64,000 bases of DNA from an uncultured Tenacibaculum sp. GTDB taxonomy: Bacteria > Bacteroidota > Bacteroidia > Flavobacteriales > Flavobacteriaceae. The stretch covers positions 434,001-498,000 of the forward strand of contig NZ_CANLTU010000002.1 in the NCBI RefSeq assembly GCF_947494125.1, read 5' to 3'. Positions 18,345 through 26,222 of this stretch are shown here, one piece after another. The number at the start of each line of letters is the position of its first letter. The stretch's first letter is position 1. Under the pieces are notes generated by a model. The model searched no databases. It had not been told where the DNA came from and saw nothing but the letters and a program-made list of their open reading frames with translations. Both the position numbers and the translations under genes were made by a program.

Positions 18345-18496
18345 TTTTACTAAATACATACCTAACTACTTTTTAATACCTACAATTAATTTTAGTTATA
18401 TAATACTTTTAAATAGACAGGATATAAAGTAATAAAAGCACAAATAATTTTTTAAACAAATATAATAAAACACATGTTTTAGTAAATTTTAACGAG

Positions 18497-18890
18497 AAGT
18501 TTTTATAAACGTATTATGTTAAGAGTTTTTAAATAGTAAGTTTTGATAGGCACAAAGAGTTAACGTTATCTACTATTGAAGTTTTAATAAACACACGGTG
18601 TTGATAGTTTATTTTTTTAAAATTTTTATTAGCACAAGATGTTAAGAGTTTTTTAATAGTAAGTTTTTGTATACACAAGGTGTTAATGTTATCTACTATT
18701 GAAGTTTTCATAAACACACGGTGCTGATAGTTTATTTTTTAAAAGTTTTTATTAGCACGAGGTGTTGGTATTAATATATTATTAAATTTTTTAGAGCACG
18801 AGGTGCTAATAATTTATATAATAAAAGTTCATATAAACACGTAGTGTTAATGTTAGTGGAGTAAATAAATAGCGTAGCACTAAAATAAAG
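18497..18890. repeat. Tandem array of degenerate 41-bp units with internal dyads
   Basis: Units begin AAGTTTT (or a close variant) near 18497, 18538, 18579, 18621, 18661, 18702, 18743, 18784 and 18825, a period of 40-42 bp. A tenth partial unit follows before the SDR stop. Most units carry an inverted repeat with a 3-base spacer, for example AACAC-ACG-GTGTT and AGCAC-GAG-GTGCT. Units 1-3 and 4-6 resemble each other position by position, giving a higher-order repeat of about 123 bp. This fills the 538-bp gap between the SDR and GNAT genes; the rest of the gap is plain AT-rich sequence. Confidence 0.85.
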
Positions 18891-18897
18891 TTTTAGT

Positions 18898-19623
18898 TTA
18901 AAAATTTCTAATATCAATAACAGCTCCGTTTTCTAATTGATTTTCTGTGTCAATTTTAAAAATTGAATTCGCTACAAACTCTGGAGTATATAATTCGTTG
19001 TTTTCTTTTAAATCGATAAAACGTTGTAGGTTTTTAAAGTCTTTTTTATTGGTGCTTCTAATGGTAGTTTGCATATTGGTATCAACTACACCTGGGTAAA
19101 TGGCTACACATTTTAGTCCGTTTTTTAATTCACGTTGCTCGGCCGCTATAGCTTTTGTCATCATGTCAATGGCAGCTTTAGAAGTACAGTAAACACTCCA
19201 ACCTTCGTAAGGTTTTGTTGCAGCACCAGAGGAGATCGTAATAATCTGTTTTTTACAACTTAAATCTTCAAAGCTTTTAATAAATAAACTAGATAAAATA
19301 AGTGGAGTAGTGGTGTTTAATTGAATACTTTTAGAGATATCATCCGACTCAATATTTTCTAAATTAGCAATTGTGCCGAGCCTTCCAGCATTATTAATAA
19401 GTGTAATGGATGAAATCTCAATTTTGTTAAGATTATCTAACAGCGTTTTAAAAGAGCGCTGCATCTCTATAGTATTAGATAAATCAATAGGAATTTGAGT
19501 ACAGTTTTTTAAATCAGCAATACTTCTTGAAAGTGAGTAGACTTTATAGTTTTCAGCTGCATACTTTTCAACCAAAGCTTTACCAATCCCTTTACTTCCT
19601 CCCGTAATAATTATTATATCCAT
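18898..19623 (-). CDS. Short-chain dehydrogenase/reductase family protein
   Basis: The 241-residue protein has the Rossmann cofactor motif TGGSKGIG at 7-14, NNAG at 77-80, Ser131/132, and the catalytic pair Tyr145 and Lys149 in YCTSK. The C-terminal segment VYPGVVDTNMQ is typical of the family. The arrangement resembles sepiapterin or benzil reductase-like SDRs, which reduce carbonyls using NADPH, but the substrate cannot be assigned. The gene's 3' end meets the 41-bp tandem repeat array with only a few bases between them. Confidence 0.9.
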   Translation of the reverse strand: MDIIIITGGSKGIGKALVEKYAAENYKVYSLSRSIADLKNCTQIPIDLSNTIEMQRSFKTLLDNLNKIEISSITLINNAGRLGTIANLENIESDDISKSIQLNTTTPLILSSLFIKSFEDLSCKKQIITISSGAATKPYEGWSVYCTSKAAIDMMTKAIAAEQRELKNGLKCVAIYPGVVDTNMQTTIRSTNKKDFKNLQRFIDLKENNELYTPEFVANSIFKIDTENQLENGAVIDIRNF

Positions 19624-19654
19624 ACAGTAAAAATACGCGTTTGATATAGTAATT

Positions 19655-19695
19655 CAAAAAAATAAAAGCTTCCAATTTAAATGAAAGCTTTTATT
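19655..19695 (-). terminator. Hairpin terminator after the M57 protease gene
   Basis: AATAAAAGCTT at 19661-19671 pairs with AAGCTTTTATT at 19685-19695. On the minus strand the stem is followed by a run of Ts. It lies 23 bp beyond the M57 stop codon. Confidence 0.8.
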
Positions 19696-19717
19696 ACTAT
19701 TTCTATTCTAAGTAATG

Positions 19718-20548
19718 CTAATATAAATAATTTAACGCTATTATATCATTACTGTTAAATTCTCCAGTAACTCCAGAATTAAAACAAGCAAGCATTAAAG
19801 AAGTTGGATCATAACCTGCGGTTGTACCAGGTATAGGAATAGCACCTACACCAGCATCTCCTTCATTTATATTTTCTCCACAACTTTGTCTAGTTTGCCA
19901 ATCGGTATGTCTAAAACCTACTGAATGTCCAATTTCATGCGTAATAACATGTTCAATAATATCAAGGTTTAAACCAGACATTCCATGTATTTCTATCCAT
20001 TTATTTGGATTTCCGTTTGAAGGGAAACTGGCAGATCCACCAGAACCACTTACATAAGGGTCTACATAAACCACCATGTCTTTATTACTAAAATTGGTTC
20101 CGAAAGTTAGATTAAACGATATACTTAAATTAAGGTTGTTATAGTTTTGAACAGCCATGGTTAAGGCAGTTTGCTCATTACTAGATAAACCTAAAGCATT
20201 GTTAGCATTATACCCCATAATATCTATAGTAGTACCAGGAGTAACTAAATTAGTGGTTCTGTAATTTTTACCTAAATAATTAGATATTTTGTTAAAACCC
20301 ATGATTTGTTCATGACTTAAATAAATATCTCCTTCAACTAGATATCTGTCTACAGATGTTCCATCGGGTAAATGTTGTTTGCTAATTTGAACACCATTGG
20401 TATTGATGTTAAAATCTTTTAATTTTTGAAGTACTTCTTTTGAAACTGTTTGAGTTTCTTGTGCGGTTTGTAACTCATTTTCGTTACAACTTACCATTAA
20501 TACCATAGCGGCGATTAATGATAGAAGGCCGGGGGGCATTTTTCTCAT
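19718..20548 (-). CDS. M57-type (HEIGH) zinc metalloprotease, predicted lipoprotein
   Basis: The 276-residue protein has a lipoprotein signal with LMVSC, giving Cys21 as the lipid site. The zinc motif HEIGHSVGFRH at 204-214 is followed by a conserved Asp-Trp, as in the dual-action HEIGH (M57) peptidases. A Met-turn-like SLMLACFNS follows at about 250. Residues 25-110 form a pro-region-like segment. It is one of two unrelated predicted lipoprotein metalloproteases in this part of the window (the other is M43 at 15266). The target is unknown. Confidence 0.88.
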   Translation of the reverse strand: MRKMPPGLLSLIAAMVLMVSCNENELQTAQETQTVSKEVLQKLKDFNINTNGVQISKQHLPDGTSVDRYLVEGDIYLSHEQIMGFNKISNYLGKNYRTTNLVTPGTTIDIMGYNANNALGLSSNEQTALTMAVQNYNNLNLSISFNLTFGTNFSNKDMVVYVDPYVSGSGGSASFPSNGNPNKWIEIHGMSGLNLDIIEHVITHEIGHSVGFRHTDWQTRQSCGENINEGDAGVGAIPIPGTTAGYDPTSLMLACFNSGVTGEFNSNDIIALNYLY

Positions 20549-20707
20549 AATTATTATATTAAGTTATGTAATTGGTTGATAATAAAGTTACTAAATATAA
20601 TAATTGGATTTTTCCCCATTTATTTACAGGGTTTATCTTTTAGGAAAAAAGTGATTTTCCTCTGTTAAGAATAAAATAAAATACGGAAGTGTATTTGTTA
20701 AATTATA

Positions 20708-21487
20708 TTATTTGAAGTGTTTTTTTGATGCATTCCAAAAAACATCCATTTCTGCTAACGTCATTTCAGAAATTTCTTTTCCTTCTTTTTTAGCAGCTTT
20801 TTCTAAATATTGAAAACGATTGATAAACTTTTTATTGGTTTTCTCTAAAGCATTTTCAGGATTTACATTAATAAACCTAGCGTAATTAATCATAGAGAAT
20901 AATACATCGCCAAATTCTTTTTCAATGTTTTCTTGGTTTCCTTTTTCAATTTCTTCATTAAGTTCAGAAATTTCTTCTTGAACTTTTTCCCATACTTGAT
21001 GTGGTTCTTCCCAATCGAAACCTACTCCAGCAACTTTTTCTTGAATTCTGTTTGCCTTTACAACAGCAGGTAAACTTTTTGGAACTCCTTCTAAAACAGA
21101 ACTTTTTCCTTCTTTAAGTTTTAGTGCTTCCCAGTTTCTTTTTACATCCTCTTCGTTTTCAACTTTAACGTCTCCATAGATGTGAGGATGACGACTAATT
21201 AATTTATCAGAAATAGAATTAGCTACATCTGCAATGTCAAAAGCTTTCTTTTCGCTTCCTATTTTAGCATAAAAGACGATGTGCAAAAGCACATCGCCTA
21301 ATTCTTTTTTTATTTCTTCTAAATCGTTGTCTAAAATGGCATCAGCCAGTTCGTAAGTTTCTTCAATTGTTAAATGGCGTAAACTTTCTAAGGTTTGTTT
21401 TTTATCCCATGGGCACTTCTCACGAAGTTCATCCATAATATCTAACAAACGATTAAATGCCTCTAATTGATCCTTACGAGTATTCAT
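20708..21487 (-). CDS. mazG: Nucleoside triphosphate pyrophosphohydrolase MazG
   Basis: MazG hydrolyses NTPs and dNTPs to monophosphates and pyrophosphate and is thought to clear aberrant nucleotides. The 259-residue protein has two tandem all-alpha MazG domains. The first carries CPWDKKQTLESLRHLTIEE with EExxE and GDVLLH; the second carries EEISELNEEIEKG and EFGDVLFSMINYARF. The length is close to the E. coli protein. It is the last gene of the ruvX-def-DUF5606-mazG group, 3 bp after the DUF5606 stop. Confidence 0.97.
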   Translation of the reverse strand: MNTRKDQLEAFNRLLDIMDELREKCPWDKKQTLESLRHLTIEETYELADAILDNDLEEIKKELGDVLLHIVFYAKIGSEKKAFDIADVANSISDKLISRHPHIYGDVKVENEEDVKRNWEALKLKEGKSSVLEGVPKSLPAVVKANRIQEKVAGVGFDWEEPHQVWEKVQEEISELNEEIEKGNQENIEKEFGDVLFSMINYARFINVNPENALEKTNKKFINRFQYLEKAAKKEGKEISEMTLAEMDVFWNASKKHFK

Positions 21488-21490
21488 GAT

Positions 21491-21913
21491 TTATTCTTCC
21501 TCTTCAGTGGTTACAGCTTCAGTGGCTAAAGTACTAAAGTCGAAATTAGCCTTCGCTAAACTGTTATACCATTGAATTACTTTTTTAATGTTTGAAGCAT
21601 ATACACGCTCTTCATCAAAATCAGGTAAAATTTCAGAAAAGTAATTTGTTAATTTAGCAGCACTCTCTTTATGAGAAATAGCTTCTTTATTATCTTCTTT
21701 GTCTGCAATGTTTTTGAAAATCTTAGCTAAAGGAACCTCTTCTTCGTATGTGTAAATAGCAATGTTTTCTAATAAGCTTACATTGTGTGTAGCTGTAATA
21801 GGAAAACGTTTACCATCAACAATAGACTTTACAATAACTCCTGTTTTAGTTTGTGATAAAATTTCAAATAATCCTGGTTTACCAGTAACGGCAATAATTT
21901 TGTTAAATTCCAT
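21491..21913 (-). CDS. DUF5606 domain protein
   Basis: The 140-residue protein begins with the conserved segment NKIIAVTGKPGLFEILSQTKTG, which I recognise as DUF5606 from Bacteroidota, where it is often found between def and mazG as here. The N-terminal half is a small beta-barrel-like domain; the C-terminal half is helical and ends in an acidic tail. No function is established. Its conserved position suggests a link to translation or nucleotide quality control, which is only inference from context. Confidence 0.85.
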   Translation of the reverse strand: MEFNKIIAVTGKPGLFEILSQTKTGVIVKSIVDGKRFPITATHNVSLLENIAIYTYEEEVPLAKIFKNIADKEDNKEAISHKESAAKLTNYFSEILPDFDEERVYASNIKKVIQWYNSLAKANFDFSTLATEAVTTEEEE

Positions 21914-21940
21914 ATATAAAATATTTTAAAGTTTTAAAGA

Positions 21941-22528
21941 CTATTTTCTTTTGGCATTTGGAAAACGCATTCTGTATCCTGCGTCAATTTTTCCTTTAGA
22001 TATATTCTCTAACTTCTTTTTTATTAATCTTTTCTTTAATGAAGAAAGTTTATCTGTAAATAAAACTCCTTCAATATGATCGTATTCATGTTGAAATACA
22101 CGAGCAGCTAATCCACTTAACGTTTCTGTATGCTTTTCAAAATTTTCATCTTGGTATTCTATGGTAATGATTTCTTGACGAAATACATCTTCTCGAACAT
22201 CAGGAATACTTAAGCAACCTTCATTAAAAGCCCATTCATCTCCTTCTTCTTCTACAATTTTAGCATTGATAAAAACACGATTAAAATTTTTTAATACGTT
22301 TCTATCTTCTTCTTCTAATTCTTCATCATCTGCAAAAGGAGAAGCATCAATTAAAAATAAGCGAATAGCTTTCCCTATTTGTGGAGCAGCAAGCCCTACA
22401 CCTTGTGCATTATACATTGTCTCTCTCATATCTGCAATTAATTTTTCTAATTGCGGATATTCTTTATCGATTTCTTTTCCTACTTTACGTAGTACGGGAT
22501 CTCCGTAAGCAACAATGGGTAAAATCAT
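21941..22528 (-). CDS. def: Peptide deformylase
   Basis: Def removes the formyl group from the initiator methionine of nascent proteins, using a bound metal. The 195-residue protein has all three family motifs: GVGLAAPQIG at 43-52, EGCLSIP with metal ligand Cys105, and QHEYDH with His147, Glu148 and His151. An acidic insert at about 66-77 (ADDEELEEED) is typical of Bacteroidota deformylases. It is the second gene of the ruvX-def-DUF5606-mazG group. Confidence 0.98.
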   Translation of the reverse strand: MILPIVAYGDPVLRKVGKEIDKEYPQLEKLIADMRETMYNAQGVGLAAPQIGKAIRLFLIDASPFADDEELEEEDRNVLKNFNRVFINAKIVEEEGDEWAFNEGCLSIPDVREDVFRQEIITIEYQDENFEKHTETLSGLAARVFQHEYDHIEGVLFTDKLSSLKKRLIKKKLENISKGKIDAGYRMRFPNAKRK

Positions 22529-22582
22529 GTATTTTTTAATTTTTAAGAGTGCAAAAATACAAAGAATGGTTTGGGTAGAAAA

Positions 22583-22993
22583 TTATTTGTTGTACAAATA
22601 CGATTGTAAAATGATTGTAGCACTAATTTCATCAACTAAAGCTTTATTTTGACGCTGTTTCTTTTTTAAACCACTATCAATCATTGTCTGGAAAGCCATT
22701 TTAGAGGTAAAACGTTCATCTATCCGTTTTATAGGCACTGTTGGTATAGATTTTTCTAGTTTGGTTAAAAAAGGAAGTATTAAGGCTTCACTTTCACTAT
22801 CTGAATTATCCATTTGTTTAGGTTTACCAATAACAAATAATTCAACATTCTCTTTTTTAGTGTAATTTATTAAAAAAGTAATTAGCTCTTTTGTATTTAC
22901 TGTTGTTAAACCAGAAGCTATTATTTGTAGTTCATCTGTAACAGCAATTCCTGTTCTTTTTTTTCCAAAATCTATGGCTAAAATTCGTCCCAA
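22583..22993 (-). CDS. ruvX: Putative pre-16S rRNA nuclease / Holliday junction resolvase-like YqgF
   Basis: The 136-residue RNase H-fold protein has the family's start GRILAIDFGKKRTGIAVTD with the first catalytic Asp, the middle FVIGKPKQMDNSDSE, and KRIDERFTSKMA with a conserved Glu, then the final DEISATIILQSYL with the last acidic residues. YqgF trims the 5' end of pre-16S rRNA in E. coli; older names describe it as a Holliday junction resolvase. It begins the group that continues to def, DUF5606 and mazG, and its promoter must lie in the 116 bp shared with dapD. Confidence 0.93.
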   Translation of the reverse strand: MGRILAIDFGKKRTGIAVTDELQIIASGLTTVNTKELITFLINYTKKENVELFVIGKPKQMDNSDSESEALILPFLTKLEKSIPTVPIKRIDERFTSKMAFQTMIDSGLKKKQRQNKALVDEISATIILQSYLYNK

Positions 22994-23086
22994 ATATATT
23001 AGTTTTTGGCAAAAATACGCATTTTAAACAATGCGCAAACATCTGTTTAAAAAATGTATCTTCGCGTTACATTGAAACGGAGATTT

Positions 23087-23094
23087 TATATTTG
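23087..23094 (+). promoter_or_regulatory. -7 box for dapD
   Basis: TATATTTG matches TAnnTTTG and lies 15 bp before the dapD ATG at 23110. A TTG at 23072-23074 is too close to act as a standard -33 element. Confidence 0.55.
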
Positions 23095-23109
23095 TAGAAA
23101 ATTTTAAAA

Positions 23110-23925
23110 ATGACAGAATTACAATCTATTATAGAAAAAGCATGGGATAATCGTGATTTATTAAAAGAAGATGTTACGATTAATGCAATTAGAAAAGTTG
23201 TTGATTTATTAGATGCTGGTGAATTACGTGTAGCGGAACCAACAGCAGATGGATGGCAAGTGAATGAATGGGTTAAAAAAGGGGTAGTATTATATTTCCC
23301 TATCCAGAAAATGGAAACATTGGAGGCTGGTATTTTTGAATACCATGATAAAATTCCATTAAAAAGAGATTATGAAGCTAAAGGAATTCGTGTAGTTCCT
23401 AATGCAGTGGCACGTCATGGTGCTTATATTTCTTCTGGTACTATTTTAATGCCAAGTTATGTAAATATTGGTGCTTATGTTGATGAAGGTACTATGGTTG
23501 ACACATGGGCTACGGTAGGTTCTTGTGCTCAAATAGGAAAGAATGTACATTTATCTGGAGGTGTAGGTATTGGTGGTGTTTTAGAACCTTTACAAGCCGC
23601 TCCAGTAATTATTGAAGATGGTGCTTTTATTGGTTCTCGTTGTATTGTTGTTGAAGGTGTTAGAGTAGAGAAAGAGGCTGTTTTAGGAGCAAATGTAGTA
23701 CTAACGATGAGTACAAAAATTATTGATGTTACTGGTGATGAACCTGTAGAAATGAAAGGAATAGTTCCAGCTCGTTCTGTAGTAATTCCTGGTAGTTATA
23801 CTAAGAAATTTGCAGCAGGAGAATATCAAGTTCCTTGTGCTTTAATTATAGGTAAACGTAAAGAGAGTACGAATAAGAAGACTTCTTTAAACGATGCTTT
23901 AAGAGAGTACGATGTAGCTGTATAG
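23110..23925 (+). CDS. dapD: 2,3,4,5-tetrahydropyridine-2,6-dicarboxylate N-succinyltransferase
   Basis: DapD adds a succinyl group to tetrahydrodipicolinate in the lysine and diaminopimelate pathway. The 271-residue length fits. The N-terminal helical domain (ITELQSIIEKAWDNRDLL-type) is followed by left-handed beta-helix hexapeptide repeats from about 100 to 220, with RHGAYISSGTILMPSYVNIGA and VGSCAQIGKNVHLSGG as signature blocks and IEDGAFIGSRCIVVEGV after them. It is transcribed alone and closed by a strong bidirectional terminator. Confidence 0.97.
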   Translation: MTELQSIIEKAWDNRDLLKEDVTINAIRKVVDLLDAGELRVAEPTADGWQVNEWVKKGVVLYFPIQKMETLEAGIFEYHDKIPLKRDYEAKGIRVVPNAVARHGAYISSGTILMPSYVNIGAYVDEGTMVDTWATVGSCAQIGKNVHLSGGVGIGGVLEPLQAAPVIIEDGAFIGSRCIVVEGVRVEKEAVLGANVVLTMSTKIIDVTGDEPVEMKGIVPARSVVIPGSYTKKFAAGEYQVPCALIIGKRKESTNKKTSLNDALREYDVAV

Positions 23926-23970
23926 TCAAATATTCAATATTTGTATATGGCATTTTATTTATGTCATTAA

Positions 23971-24007
23971 ACTAAAAAAACACCAGAGTATCTGGTGTTT
24001 TTTTAGT
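23971..24007. terminator. Bidirectional hairpin terminator with a 17-bp stem
   Basis: A perfect 17-bp stem runs from 23971-23987 to 23991-24007 with a 3-base loop (GTA). Its outer part is an A-run on one strand and a T-run on the other, so it works both ways. It separates the convergent dapD and GT25 genes. Confidence 0.95.
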
Positions 24008-24022
24008 TTATAACGTAAGTTC

Positions 24023-24766
24023 TTATTTTTTATAAAAACGGTAGTTTCTAATGCATCTATATGTTTTGTATGTACAAAAAGCTATTAGTTGCCATAAAGG
24101 ACGAAGAATTTCTCTTATCGCTTTTTTATACAGAGGCATTTTTTTTTGTTGAATTGTAGTACCTCCGATATTAAAATCGTTACTTTTTACATACGCTTTT
24201 CGAGTAACTAATACTGGGGTCTTATGTTTGAAAACATCTTGCTTTATCACATCAATTGGAGAATAGTATACTCCTAAATTGTTAAAAAGCTTTGCAGCGG
24301 CATCTTTTCCTATTATTTGCCCAGTAGTTTGTAGTGGCGCTACTAAATACTTAGTAGTATACGCTGTTTCATTCAAAGTATAAAAACCTTTTCTTCCAGA
24401 AATATCAACAAAGTCTTCAGTTGTAATTTCATTTAAAATAGTAGGCAAATCTTTGAAAAAATCAACATCTAAAAGTGCATCATCTTCTAAAACAATGGCA
24501 TACTCTTCTTCTTGTTGTTGAATAATTTCCCAAAGCTTAAAATAGGTCATAGTTAACCCAATTTCACCATCATTTAAGTAAGGATAGTGTGTAAGAATAT
24601 TGTGTTGCTTCTTAGCTTTGGTTAAAAAATTACTAGGTAATTCTTTCCCATATACAGCAGGCATTCTTTCAAGAGGAACATTCAGCTTTTTAAATTGATC
24701 CTGCATAAAATTTCTACGCTGAATACTCTTCTCTAAATTTATATAGTAGACTTTGTATGATTTCAT
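24023..24766 (-). CDS. Glycosyltransferase family 25 protein
   Basis: The 247-residue protein begins YKVYYINLEKSIQRR, the usual start of family GT25 (LPS glycosyltransferase/LgtB type). The middle carries AIVLEDDALLDVDFF, with the DxD-like acidic cluster that binds the metal and nucleotide sugar. A basic C-terminal segment may contact the membrane. These enzymes add galactose or similar sugars to surface glycans. It overlaps the fucosyltransferase gene by four bases, so the two probably act on the same glycan. Confidence 0.87.
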   Translation of the reverse strand: MKSYKVYYINLEKSIQRRNFMQDQFKKLNVPLERMPAVYGKELPSNFLTKAKKQHNILTHYPYLNDGEIGLTMTYFKLWEIIQQQEEEYAIVLEDDALLDVDFFKDLPTILNEITTEDFVDISGRKGFYTLNETAYTTKYLVAPLQTTGQIIGKDAAAKLFNNLGVYYSPIDVIKQDVFKHKTPVLVTRKAYVKSNDFNIGGTTIQQKKMPLYKKAIREILRPLWQLIAFCTYKTYRCIRNYRFYKK

Positions 24767-25566
24767 ATTCTAACCCAGTTTTGAGGAACTATTTCATTTT
24801 CCTTATCAATATACCACTGTTTAGGTGCTATAACAGTTTTATTTTCGTTTTTATTAAGCCAAGCTCCCCACCAAGAAAAAGTACTGTTAGCTGTAATATT
24901 ATGATTACATAAACTCATTAAATAAATATCTTCATGAGGTATTGTTTTGTGATCTACGTACACAGCATTTTCTACTGGTAAGTTATTTTTAACCCAAGTA
25001 ATATCATCAGAAAAAATAAAAAATTTAACTTCACCAAACTTTTTAGTTATAAGTTCAATTGCTTGTTGGTAATATTCTAAACTACAGGTACCATGTACAC
25101 TATTTGCTTTTTGATCAGAAATATAATCACCTCTTCTTATATGTAAAGAGCAACTAACTTTAGCTTCTTTAATTTGAGCACTATAATTTTTTGTTGAATC
25201 TGCTAAGTCAGTATTAACACTAAACTGTTCTAATAAAGTATCTCTTATTTCTGAAAAATATTTTTCAGTTTGAAAATAACCTTTTATAAATTCATTTCCT
25301 TTTAATGATTTGAAACTTTGATTATAAAGAAGGCTTTTTTCTTTTACAGATTTTTTTAAACCTAATTTACCTAGGTTTATAGATAATGAACTTGCGGAAT
25401 CTAAATCAATTTTATATTTATCTAATTGATATCCTCCATGAAGTTTATATTTTTTGAACTTTGAGATATCAATTTCTACATTGTATCCTGAGAGTTGAAG
25501 TGCTTTTGCATATGCATATTGAAACATTTGATTTCCGAGGCCACCAACTATTCTTATAATTACCAT
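24763..25566 (-). CDS. Alpha-1,2-fucosyltransferase family 11 protein
   Basis: The 267-residue protein has the GT11 hallmarks: IRIVGGLGNQMFQYAYAKAL at the N terminus, HIRRGDY as the GDP-fucose binding motif near 155, and SNSTFSWWGAWL-like NSTFSWWGAWLN near the C terminus. The family transfers fucose from GDP-fucose to a galactose. It precedes the GT25 gene with a 4-base overlap. The pair stands alone rather than inside a large polysaccharide cluster, so it may decorate LPS or a glycoprotein. Confidence 0.93.
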   Translation of the reverse strand: MVIIRIVGGLGNQMFQYAYAKALQLSGYNVEIDISKFKKYKLHGGYQLDKYKIDLDSASSLSINLGKLGLKKSVKEKSLLYNQSFKSLKGNEFIKGYFQTEKYFSEIRDTLLEQFSVNTDLADSTKNYSAQIKEAKVSCSLHIRRGDYISDQKANSVHGTCSLEYYQQAIELITKKFGEVKFFIFSDDITWVKNNLPVENAVYVDHKTIPHEDIYLMSLCNHNITANSTFSWWGAWLNKNENKTVIAPKQWYIDKENEIVPQNWVRI

Positions 25567-25592
25567 ATTTAGTTTTTGTGTGAGAAGAATTG

Positions 25593-25600
25593 TAATTTTG
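25593..25600 (+). promoter_or_regulatory. Possible -7 box for the TsaC-like gene
   Basis: TAATTTTG fits TAnnTTTG and lies 60 bp upstream of the ATG at 25661. No -33 element at standard spacing is seen. Confidence 0.4.
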
Positions 25601-25660
25601 TATTCTTGAACAAATGTACTTAAATAGTTATAAAAACAGGGGTAAAAAGATAATAGAAAG

Positions 25661-26218
25661 ATGTTGGAAGAAATTCACAAATCAGAAAAATATTTAAGAA
25701 AAGGAAATGTCATTTTATATCCTACAGATACCGTTTGGGGGATAGGTTGTGATGCTACAGATGCAGCATCTGTAAAAAGAATTTTTGAAATTAAAAATAG
25801 AGTAGAATCTAAAAGTTTAATCATTTTAGTAGATTCAATAGAAATGCTTAAGGAGTATATTGGTGAAATACCTGAAGATGCTTTAAAAATTTTAAAGGAA
25901 AGTAAAAAGCCTACAACAATTATATATAACAATCCTAAAAACTTAGCTGATAATACAATTGCTTCAGATAATACAGTCGCAATTCGTATTCCGCAGGATA
26001 AATTTTGTCAAGAATTAATAAAAGAATTTGGAAAACCTATAGTGTCAACTTCGGCAAATATGAGTGGAGAACCAACACCAAAATCATTTACAGAAATAAG
26101 TAAAGCTATTTTAAATAGTGTAGATTATGTGGTAGATTTGCATAGAGAGAAGAAAACAAAAAAATCATCTACAATTTTAAGAATTGATAAAGGTTCTGTA
26201 ATTGTGATAAGAGAATAA
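25661..26218 (+). CDS. L-threonylcarbamoyladenylate synthase (Sua5/YrdC/YwlC type)
   Basis: This enzyme makes threonylcarbamoyl-AMP from threonine, bicarbonate and ATP for the t6A37 modification of tRNAs. The 185-residue protein has the YrdC domain with the N-terminal basic residues, VILYPTDTVWGIGCDATD, KRIFEIKNRVESKSLIILV and the later IVSTSANMSGEPTP. The partner TsaE is encoded elsewhere in this window at 57576. It is followed 4 bp later by the CCA-type nucleotidyltransferase gene, so two tRNA maturation functions share an operon. Confidence 0.93.
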   Translation: MLEEIHKSEKYLRKGNVILYPTDTVWGIGCDATDAASVKRIFEIKNRVESKSLIILVDSIEMLKEYIGEIPEDALKILKESKKPTTIIYNNPKNLADNTIASDNTVAIRIPQDKFCQELIKEFGKPIVSTSANMSGEPTPKSFTEISKAILNSVDYVVDLHREKKTKKSSTILRIDKGSVIVIRE

Positions 26219-26222
26219 TTAG

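Noticed and set aside
18529..18717. A 62-codon frame on the minus strand inside the 41-bp repeats
   Set aside because: Its two halves are copies because the 123-bp higher-order repeat is a multiple of three. It has no homologue-like features.
18497..18890. Possible CRISPR array
   Set aside because: Units are degenerate throughout with no constant repeat and unique spacer pattern, and there are no cas genes in the window.
20642..20661. Terminator after mazG (AGGAAAA/TTTTCCT hairpin)
   Set aside because: The stem is short and AT-rich, and no T-run follows it in the mazG direction.
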